Below the pieces are notes generated by a model, which was given only the letters and a program-made list of their open reading frames with translations, searched no databases and was not told where the DNA came from. A stretch of DNA of 64,000 nucleotides from Paraflavitalea soli. GTDB taxonomy: Bacteria > Bacteroidota > Bacteroidia > Chitinophagales > Chitinophagaceae. Positions 43,396 through 50,056 of the stretch are shown piece after piece (the first letter of the stretch is position 1; each line of letters opens with the position of its first letter). The stretch lies in the NCBI RefSeq assembly GCF_003555545.1, contig NZ_CP032157.1, positions 5,274,546-5,338,545 on the forward strand, in the 5' to 3' direction. Both the position numbers and the translations under genes were made by a program.

Positions 43396-44997
43396 ATGAA
43401 TCTGAAAAACCTATTTATCCTGCTCTCCTGCACTGCAGCAGTGTCTTCCTGCAAAAACGGAGGCCTATTCGGCAAAAAGCAGGAAAAATCCGACGTTACG
43501 GGATGGAATTACAATGATAAGAATATGGGCGGCTACCAGGTGTCCCGTGAAAAAGAACAGCGTACCGGCCCCGGCCTGGTCTTTGTTCAGGGTGGTACCT
43601 TTCAGATGGGAGCTGTAGAAGAAGATGTTATGGGCGATTGGAACAATATCCCCAGCCGTAAAACAGTCAACTCATTTTACATTGACCGTACAGAGGTAGC
43701 CAATATCCACTACCGTGAATACCTGTACTGGATCAACAATGTCTTTGATGCAGATGAATACAAAGCGGTACGCGAAGGAGCACTGCCCGATACCCTGGTA
43801 TGGCGTAGTGAGCTGGGTTACAATGAGCCGATGGTGGAGTATTATTTCCGCCACCCTTCTTACAACTACTACCCCGTAGTAGGTGTAACCTGGAGACAGG
43901 CGCACGATTTCTGCCTTTGGCGTAGTGACAGGGTGAATGAAAAAGCCTTGTTGGATAAAGGATTCGTAAATAAGAACAGCTTCAAGAATATTTCCGGCCA
44001 GGGTGCTGAGTCTTTCAATACCAAAGCGTATTTGTTAGGTCTTACCACACCTACACCCGGCAACAGCGTTCGTTCTAAAAAGAACCCGCTGAAAAATCCC
44101 AATGGTACCCCTCGTACTACGGTAACTTTTGAAGATGGTATCCTGTTGCCCTCTTACCGCCTGCCTACAGAAGCAGAATGGGAATATGCGGCACTGGCCC
44201 TCGTAGGTCAAAACCCCTCTCCCAGTAAGAAAGAAGGCAAACGTGGTGAGGAGTTAATTACCAACAAACAGGTTTATTCCTGGAGCCAAAACGTAAATGG
44301 CTTGCGTGATAATCGCCGCGGTAGCTGGCAAGGTACATTCCTCGCTAACTTCAAACGTGGTAATGGTGATAACATGGGTGTGGCCGGCGGCTTGAATGAC
44401 CGTGCGGTATATACTGCCCCTGTTAACTCTTTCTTCCCGAATGCTTTTGGTTTATATAATATGGCCGGCAACGTGAACGAGTGGGTAGAAGACGTTTATC
44501 GTCCTTTATCTTCGGTTGACCAGGACGACGTAGCTCCTTTCCGTGGTAACTACTTCCAGAACGACGCCAAGAATAAAGATGGCGAGTTCGAAAAAGACAG
44601 CCTTGGCCGTGTAAAAAGAGTGTATGTAACTGATGAGGAAAGCAAAGGCCGTCGTAACTACCAAAAAGGTAATGTGATCAACTACCTCGATGGTGACTCA
44701 CTGGTAAGTGGTGTTACCTATGGTACTACCGATCCTGCAGAGAACCTGAAGAATGGCGGTCGCGGATACGGCTTTACTACTTTGATCAGTGATAAATCAC
44801 GGGTTATTAAAGGTGGTAGCTGGAACGATCGTCCTTACTACCTGTCTCCCGGCACACGTCGCTTCCTGGAAGAAGACCAGGGTAGCAGCACTGTAGGTTT
44901 CCGTTGCGCTATGGACCGCGTAGGCAGTCCCGAAGGTAATGGCCGTAAAACCGGTATCGATTATCCGCAAAGAAGACAGAACACCAGAAAGAGATAA
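43396..44997 (+). CDS. gldJ: Gliding motility lipoprotein GldJ
   Basis: GldJ is an outer-membrane lipoprotein essential for gliding and for type IX secretion function. The product of 533 residues has a lipoprotein signal (LKNLFILLSCTAAVSSCKNGG, lipobox SSC) and a SUMF1/formylglycine-generating-enzyme fold (LVFVQGGTFQMG, RLPTEAEWEYAA, GNVNEWVEDVYRP, VIKGGSWNDRPYYLSPGTRRFLEEDQGSSTVGFRCAM). The two active-site cysteines of true FGE are absent, as in GldJ and GldK. The frame opens at 43312, but the ATG at 43396 gives the lipoprotein signal directly. Linkage to porU and porV is as in Flavobacterium. Confidence 0.93.
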   Translation: MNLKNLFILLSCTAAVSSCKNGGLFGKKQEKSDVTGWNYNDKNMGGYQVSREKEQRTGPGLVFVQGGTFQMGAVEEDVMGDWNNIPSRKTVNSFYIDRTEVANIHYREYLYWINNVFDADEYKAVREGALPDTLVWRSELGYNEPMVEYYFRHPSYNYYPVVGVTWRQAHDFCLWRSDRVNEKALLDKGFVNKNSFKNISGQGAESFNTKAYLLGLTTPTPGNSVRSKKNPLKNPNGTPRTTVTFEDGILLPSYRLPTEAEWEYAALALVGQNPSPSKKEGKRGEELITNKQVYSWSQNVNGLRDNRRGSWQGTFLANFKRGNGDNMGVAGGLNDRAVYTAPVNSFFPNAFGLYNMAGNVNEWVEDVYRPLSSVDQDDVAPFRGNYFQNDAKNKDGEFEKDSLGRVKRVYVTDEESKGRRNYQKGNVINYLDGDSLVSGVTYGTTDPAENLKNGGRGYGFTTLISDKSRVIKGGSWNDRPYYLSPGTRRFLEEDQGSSTVGFRCAMDRVGSPEGNGRKTGIDYPQRRQNTRKR

Positions 44998-45020
44998 TTT
45001 TGCAATCATATTTACTAAGG

Positions 45021-45052
45021 AGCCATTCGATAATATCGGATGGCTTTTTTTT
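45021..45052 (+). terminator. Rho-independent terminator of gldJ
   Basis: An 11-bp stem (AGCCATTCGAT / ATCGGATGGCT, one G-T pair) with a 3-nt loop is followed by seven T residues. Confidence 0.92.
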
Positions 45053-45057
45053 AGCCC

Positions 45058-45065
45058 TATATTTG
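45058..45065 (+). promoter_or_regulatory. Probable -7 promoter box of murF
   Basis: TATATTTG matches TAnnTTTG and ends only 4 nt before the murF ATG at 45070, so transcription would begin at or very near the start codon (leaderless mRNA). The box lies directly after the gldJ terminator. Confidence 0.45.
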
Positions 45066-45069
45066 TCCT

Positions 45070-46362
45070 ATGACCATTGAGCAACTGTATACCATATTCC
45101 AGCAATACCCTTCTGTACAAACCGATACGCGCGCTTTAAAAGCCGGTGATTTATTCTTTGCGCTGAAAGGGCCCAATTTCAATGCTAACCAGTTTGCCGA
45201 AAAAGCTCTGGCTGCCGGCGCTGCTTATGCAGTGGTAGACGAACCACCTGCTGCAGCCAATGACAGGATCATTGTAGTAAAAGACGTGTTGGATACATTG
45301 CAACAACTGGCTAAATTCCATCGCCGGCAATTCAATATCCCTTTTATCGCTATTACAGGCAGCAATGGCAAAACCACCACCAAAGAGCTGGTGAGTACTG
45401 TATTGTCTGCTACTTATAAAACCTATACAACCCAGGGCAATCTGAATAACCATATAGGCGTGCCACTCACCATACTGCGGGTACAAAAAGATGCTGAAAT
45501 GGCCGTGATTGAAATGGGCGCCAATCACCAGCAGGAGATCGCCGGTTACTGTGCATATACCTTGCCCACGCACGGCATCATTACCAATGCGGGCAAAGCG
45601 CACCTGGAAGGATTTGGAGGGGTGGAAGGCGTACGTAAAGGCAAAGGAGAGCTGTACGATTATTTACGCGCTCATGACGGTACGGCCTTTGTCATGTGGG
45701 ATTACGATTACCTGCAAAACATGAGTAAAGGAATACCAACTATTATAAAGTATGGTACCGAAAGCGGCGATGTTACCGGCCAGCTATTGCAAAGTGAACC
45801 CTTTCTCTCAGTAGGCGTTACTTCAGGTGAACCGTTTACCATCCAAACACAGTTGGTAGGAGCTTATAACTTACCCAATGTATTGGTGGCTGTTACAGTA
45901 GGAAAACACTTTAAGGTGGCCGATGGATTGATCAAAAAGGCCATCGAAAGCTATGCTCCTTCCAATAGTCGCTCCCAGTTGATAGAAAAGGGCGACAACA
46001 AATTTATATTGGATGCTTACAATGCCAATCCCAGCAGCATGAAAGCGGCTATTGAGAATTTCGCTGCTATCCAGGCCGATCATAAAGTATTAATGCTGGG
46101 AGCCATGGCCGAGCTGGGCCCGGAAAGCCTGCAGGAACATGAGCAGATTGTGTCCCTTATTCAAAAGTTTGCCTGGAAAGCCGTAGTATTGGTAGGCGGC
46201 GATTTTATGAAAATTGACCACCCCTTTATCAAAAAAGAAAATGCCTTACAGGCAGGTGAATGGTTCCGGGCGCAAGCATTTCACCACAGCTTTTTCCTGA
46301 TCAAGGGATCCCGGAGCATGCAAATGGAAAAGGTACTGAGCGAAACAGGTGCTAGCCATTAG
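45070..46362 (+). CDS. murF: UDP-MurNAc-tripeptide--D-alanyl-D-alanine ligase MurF
   Basis: MurF adds D-Ala-D-Ala to the UDP-MurNAc-tripeptide, the last cytoplasmic step for the peptidoglycan precursor. The product of 430 residues has the N-terminal UDP-binding domain (SVQTDTRALKAGDLFFALKG), the ATP loop FIAITGSNGKTTTKELVS, EMGANHQQEIAGYC, NAGKAHLEGFGGVEGVRKGKGELY, and the C-terminal domain (ILDAYNANPSSMKAAIENF, VLMLGAMAELGPESLQEH). It is isolated from the dcw cluster. It converges on the CHAD gene, with an 11-bp overlap of the two 3' ends. Confidence 0.96.
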   Translation: MTIEQLYTIFQQYPSVQTDTRALKAGDLFFALKGPNFNANQFAEKALAAGAAYAVVDEPPAAANDRIIVVKDVLDTLQQLAKFHRRQFNIPFIAITGSNGKTTTKELVSTVLSATYKTYTTQGNLNNHIGVPLTILRVQKDAEMAVIEMGANHQQEIAGYCAYTLPTHGIITNAGKAHLEGFGGVEGVRKGKGELYDYLRAHDGTAFVMWDYDYLQNMSKGIPTIIKYGTESGDVTGQLLQSEPFLSVGVTSGEPFTIQTQLVGAYNLPNVLVAVTVGKHFKVADGLIKKAIESYAPSNSRSQLIEKGDNKFILDAYNANPSSMKAAIENFAAIQADHKVLMLGAMAELGPESLQEHEQIVSLIQKFAWKAVVLVGGDFMKIDHPFIKKENALQAGEWFRAQAFHHSFFLIKGSRSMQMEKVLSETGASH

Positions 46363-47197
46363 GCTTTAGCTGTTTGCCCATGCGCTCGAAGTTTGAGATA
46401 AGATGCAGCTGAGCAAGTTGCTCTATCATCTGTTGCTTACATACTTCTTTTTCCTGCAGCAAGGCGGACCGCCAGGATCGTAAAGCCCCTCTTTCAGCTT
46501 CGGGCAAGGAGTCGATGATGCTATCAGATAAGAAAGAGAGTGCAAGACAGCGGTCATTAAAATCACCCAGCATAGCAGCTGTATCATTTAAGCACTTCTC
46601 ACTTCTCCAGGCTGTTACCGGAAATGATATGCCCCAGTCGCTATCGAATATCCGGATGTTATAAATAATATCTTTCAGCTGCTTGCGTATTGTATGCAGT
46701 TCTTTATCCTTTTCCAGGGCGAGTAGAATAATCTGTACAGCGGCTACCTTACGATGAATGAATTTGCGTATAGCTACATCTTCCAAATAGGCGGGCAACT
46801 CTTGTGTTATATGTTCAATGACCTTACCTGCCTTCAGGTGCTCAATGGTGGTCACCAGTGTTTCTTTGGCTTTAAATAATCGCTGGTGCAGGTATTGCAG
46901 GTATTCCGGAACAGTAACGGATTCTTTTTCGGCCCATACCAATGCTTGTGGCAAGAACAATTGAAGATCACGCACATGGCCGGCTGCGTGGTACACTGTC
47001 TTAATATCAGCAGGCATCGTGAGATGACGGGCAGTTCCATCCATTTGGAGCAGACGTAAAAATGCCCGCATTTTTTTATACTCCACCCGCAGATCATGGA
47101 TCATTTCCGTTTCAAAAGAACCGGGAAGCTGTTCGCCATACTGTTTGATGCGCCTTCCGTGTTTCTTGATCACGGCTGCCAGGTATGCCTGCTTCAT
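46352..47197 (-). CDS. CHAD-domain protein
   Basis: The product of 281 residues is an all-helical CHAD protein: an N-terminal MIHDLRVEYKKMRAFLRLLQ, which is the conserved basic H-D-x-R-V-x-x-K-K-x-R signature, followed by helices rich in Lys/Arg. CHAD domains bind polyphosphate and are often fused to or near CYTH triphosphatases; here the gene has no such partner alongside. The basic surface residues (R, K, H in the helices near residues 35-50) support polyphosphate binding. Its 3' end overlaps murF on the other strand. The cellular role is unknown. Confidence 0.85.
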   Translation of the reverse strand: MKQAYLAAVIKKHGRRIKQYGEQLPGSFETEMIHDLRVEYKKMRAFLRLLQMDGTARHLTMPADIKTVYHAAGHVRDLQLFLPQALVWAEKESVTVPEYLQYLHQRLFKAKETLVTTIEHLKAGKVIEHITQELPAYLEDVAIRKFIHRKVAAVQIILLALEKDKELHTIRKQLKDIIYNIRIFDSDWGISFPVTAWRSEKCLNDTAAMLGDFNDRCLALSFLSDSIIDSLPEAERGALRSWRSALLQEKEVCKQQMIEQLAQLHLISNFERMGKQLKPNG

Positions 47198-47242
47198 GCT
47201 GCAAGTTTCACATAAGATACGAAATTTACAGCCAGGACAAGG

Positions 47243-48415
47243 CTAGCATTTATCGAGCGCCTGTACTATATCCTGTATAATATCATCGGCATGCTCCAGG
47301 CCCGTGGATATCCTGATGAGCCCAGGTGTTATATTTACCGCCAGTCGCTCTTCCGGAGTAAGCTTGGCATGGGTAGTGCTGGCCGGATGGGAAGCAATAC
47401 TACGGGTATCGCCCAGGTTGGCTGTTAAGGAAAGCATTTGCAGACTGTCGAGGAAACGGCGTCCACTTTCCAGGCCACCTTTCAACTCAAAACAAACTAC
47501 ACCACCTCCATTCTTCATTTGCTTAATGGCGATGGCGTGTTGTGGATGACTGGGCAGAAAAGGGTATTTAAGCCAGGATACTTTAGCATGACCTTCCAAT
47601 GCCTTGGCCAGACGCAGGGCATTCGCAGCGTGGCGCTCCATACGCACATCAAGGGTTTCCAGGCTCTTGCTCAGTAACCAGGCATTGAAGGCTGATAAAG
47701 AAGGCCCGGTACTGCGGCAAAACAGGTAGATATCTTTTATCAGGTCGGCCCTGCCTGCAATCACCCCTCCCAATACACGTCCCTGGCCATCGATCCATTT
47801 GGTAGCTGAATGCACTACCAGGTCGGCGCCCAGGTCGATAGGACGCTGGCCAATAGGCGTAGCAAAACAGTTGTCTACATTCAGTATCAGGTTGTGCTTT
47901 TTGGCAATTGCAGCCACCATTTCCAGGTCAATGATATCCAGACCGGGGTTGGTGGGGGTTTCAATATAGATCATGCGGGTATTGGGCCTGATGGCAGCTT
48001 CCCAGGTAGCAGCGTCGGCTGCTGCACTTACATAGGAATGTTCCATACCGTATTTGGGCAGGAATTTCGTGATCACCGTGTGGGTGCTGCCGAAGATAGC
48101 ATTACAGGAAAGCAGGTGGTCTCCTTTCTTCATCAGGGCCATAAAAGAAGCGAATATGGCACTCATGCCCGAAGCAGTCGCATACCCCGCTTCAGCACCT
48201 TCCAAAGCACATATCTTATCCACAAATTCTTTTACGTTGGGATTGGTGAAACGGCTGTAGATATTGTCATCCGTTTCATCAGCAAAAGCGGCCCGCATTT
48301 CTTCAGCCGTATCAAAACAAAAGCTGCTGGTGAGGAATAAAGGGCTGGAATGCTCCATTTCCGGAGTACGGTCTGTTTGGGTACGGATAGCTTTTGTAAT
48401 GGGATGTTGTGACAT
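47243..48415 (-). CDS. metZ: O-succinyl/O-acetylhomoserine sulfhydrylase (MetZ-type)
   Basis: This is a PLP enzyme of the Cys/Met metabolism family that fixes sulfide into activated homoserine to give homocysteine. The product of 390 residues has YSRFTNPNVKEFVDKICALEGAE, the PLP-stacking and phosphate region ATASGMSAIFASF, NVDNCFATPIGQRPIDLGADLVVHSATKWIDGQGRVLGG (PLP Lys in SATKW; the GQGR motif is typical of MetZ), and LGDTRSIASHPASTTHAKLTPEER. It follows the OsmC gene by 60 bp. Together with metX (opposite strand), it closes the route from sulfate to methionine. MetX would supply the acetyl ester, so acetylhomoserine is the likely substrate. Confidence 0.9.
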   Translation of the reverse strand: MSQHPITKAIRTQTDRTPEMEHSSPLFLTSSFCFDTAEEMRAAFADETDDNIYSRFTNPNVKEFVDKICALEGAEAGYATASGMSAIFASFMALMKKGDHLLSCNAIFGSTHTVITKFLPKYGMEHSYVSAAADAATWEAAIRPNTRMIYIETPTNPGLDIIDLEMVAAIAKKHNLILNVDNCFATPIGQRPIDLGADLVVHSATKWIDGQGRVLGGVIAGRADLIKDIYLFCRSTGPSLSAFNAWLLSKSLETLDVRMERHAANALRLAKALEGHAKVSWLKYPFLPSHPQHAIAIKQMKNGGGVVCFELKGGLESGRRFLDSLQMLSLTANLGDTRSIASHPASTTHAKLTPEERLAVNITPGLIRISTGLEHADDIIQDIVQALDKC

Positions 48416-48475
48416 GATATATGGCTGGTTTCTAATTGTTGATGAATGGGCTGATGCGAATGCTGTATGCGCTGC

Positions 48476-48901
48476 TTATTTCCCGTTTACTTTCACTGAC
48501 CATTTCAGGTTACCCCCGGCACGGCGAAGTGTTTCTGCTACAGAACAATACTTATCCATGGATAGTTCGCAGGCTTTTCTCGCCTTATCGGGATCAATAT
48601 CTCCCGTGAGTTCAAAAACGATGGTAATGTCCTGCCAGATGGAAGGCTCTTTGCCGGGCTCCCGCCCCCCTTCTATCTTCATGGTAAAAGCATCAACCGT
48701 TTGCCGCTGCTTTTTCAGGATGGATACGATATCAATGCCGCTGCAACTCCCTAACCCCATGAGTAACAATTGCATAGGCCTCACCCCGAAGTTAATTCCA
48801 CCCGATTCCGGGCTACTGTCCGTATGCACTACGTGCCCATAGGCGTCTTTTGCAGCAAATCCAAAGTCCCCGGCTACCCTTTCTAACTCAATTTTTATCA
48901 T
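48476..48901 (-). CDS. OsmC-family protein (YhfA-like)
   Basis: The product of 141 residues has the OsmC fold: PMQLLLMGLGSCSGIDIVSILKKQRQTVDAF with the first reactive Cys, and ACELSMDKYCSVAETLRRAGGNLKWSV with the second. OsmC/Ohr proteins reduce organic peroxides through these two cysteines; the KYCSVAxTL form is that of the YhfA branch, which has no settled substrate. The position between metX and metZ suggests a link with sulfur metabolism and oxidative stress. It is 60 bp upstream of metZ and likely in the same transcript. Confidence 0.85.
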   Translation of the reverse strand: MIKIELERVAGDFGFAAKDAYGHVVHTDSSPESGGINFGVRPMQLLLMGLGSCSGIDIVSILKKQRQTVDAFTMKIEGGREPGKEPSIWQDITIVFELTGDIDPDKARKACELSMDKYCSVAETLRRAGGNLKWSVKVNGK

Positions 48902-48911
48902 GGCAAAGATT

Positions 48912-48945
48912 TTTGCAAATGTAATTCATGCAGGCATTTACTTTG
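48912..48945 (+). promoter_or_regulatory. Probable metX promoter
   Basis: TTTG at 48912-48915, a 22-nt spacer and TTACTTTG at 48938-48945 resemble the -33/-7 consensus with one mismatch. A -7-like TACATTTG on the minus strand (plus 48916-48923) could serve the divergent OsmC gene, so the two promoters overlap. Confidence 0.4.
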
Positions 48946-48970
48946 CACCCTGAATTAGCTTATCGGAAGA

Positions 48971-49984
48971 ATGAAGTATTTCCATTACAATCAGCCCTTT
49001 CCCCTGGAAAACGGCCAGTCGTTACCTGAACTCACAATTGCCTACCATACTTATGGCACACTGCGGGCAGACAGCAAAGTAGTGTGGGTATGCCATGCCC
49101 TGACAGCCAACTCAGAGGTGGCAGACTGGTGGCAAGGCGTGGTAGGGCAGGATTGCGTGATCAATCCCGACCAGTATTTTATCGTTTGCGCCAATATATT
49201 GGGCTCCTGCTACGGTACCACCGGACCGCTGAGCATGAATAAGACCACCAACACTCCTTATTATCACCAGTTTCCGCTAATCACCATACGCGATATGGTC
49301 CAGGCACACATTCTATTGCGCCGGCACCTGGGGATCAATAATATTTATCTGTTAATGGGCGGCAGCATGGGTGGCTACCAGGCCATCGAATGGAGTGTAC
49401 AGGAGAAAGAGCTCATTGAGCGTTTGTTCCTGCTGGCTACCTCCCCTACAGAAAGCGCCTGGGGTATCGCCATACATGCCACCCAACGGCTGGCTATCGA
49501 AGCCGACAGCACCTGGCAGGATGCCTCTCCGCAGGCAGGCCAAAAAGGGCTCAAAGCCGCCCGCGCTATCGGTATGCTCACTTACCGCAACTATGGCATC
49601 ATGGTGCAAAAACAAACCGACCCGGATACAGAAAAACTGGATCATTACAGGGCGGCCTCCTATATAAACTACCAGGGTGATAAACTGGTAAAGCGTTTCA
49701 ATGCCTATAGCTACTGGTCACTTACCAAGGCTTTGGACACTCACCATTTAGGCAGGGGCCGTGGAGGTGATGCAGAAAAGATACTGCAGGGCATCCGTCA
49801 AAAGACCCTGCTTATTGGCATCAGCAGCGACATTTTATGCCCGCTGGAAGAGCAGCGGCATATGCAGGCGCATTTGCCCAATGCCACCCTGGTAGAGATA
49901 GATTCTGCTTATGGCCACGACGGCTTTATGGTAGAGGCCGGGAAAATATCACAATGCCTGCAGACCTGGTTAAATGAAGCATAA
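48971..49984 (+). CDS. metX: Homoserine O-acetyltransferase MetX
   Basis: MetX transfers acetyl from acetyl-CoA to the hydroxyl of homoserine, the first committed step of methionine synthesis. The product of 337 residues is an alpha/beta hydrolase: WVCHALTANSEVADWW, VCANILGSCYGTTGP, the nucleophile Ser in LMGGSMGGYQAIEWSV (about residue 135), Asp in IGISSDILCPLEEQ and His in YGHDGFMVE. It is divergent from osmC-metZ. A short member of the family (typical MetX is 350-380 residues). Succinyl-using relatives exist and cannot be excluded. Confidence 0.92.
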   Translation: MKYFHYNQPFPLENGQSLPELTIAYHTYGTLRADSKVVWVCHALTANSEVADWWQGVVGQDCVINPDQYFIVCANILGSCYGTTGPLSMNKTTNTPYYHQFPLITIRDMVQAHILLRRHLGINNIYLLMGGSMGGYQAIEWSVQEKELIERLFLLATSPTESAWGIAIHATQRLAIEADSTWQDASPQAGQKGLKAARAIGMLTYRNYGIMVQKQTDPDTEKLDHYRAASYINYQGDKLVKRFNAYSYWSLTKALDTHHLGRGRGGDAEKILQGIRQKTLLIGISSDILCPLEEQRHMQAHLPNATLVEIDSAYGHDGFMVEAGKISQCLQTWLNEA

Positions 49985-50005
49985 CTAATACTTCCTCAAA
50001 ATAAG

Positions 50006-50043
50006 AAGGCCCGCCACGGATATTACACCAGGCGGGCCTTTTT
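50006..50043. terminator. Rho-independent terminator between metX and the TonB receptor
   Basis: Ten-base perfect arms (AAGGCCCGCC / GGCGGGCCTT) with a 15-nt loop lie between the convergent metX and receptor genes, with TTT following on the plus strand. Confidence 0.88.
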
Positions 50044-50056
50044 CATACACGTAAAA

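Noticed and set aside
48902-48970. SAM or cobalamin riboswitch upstream of metX or osmC-metZ
   Set aside because: The whole divergent spacer is 69 bp and is filled by overlapping promoter boxes; there is no room for a known aptamer.
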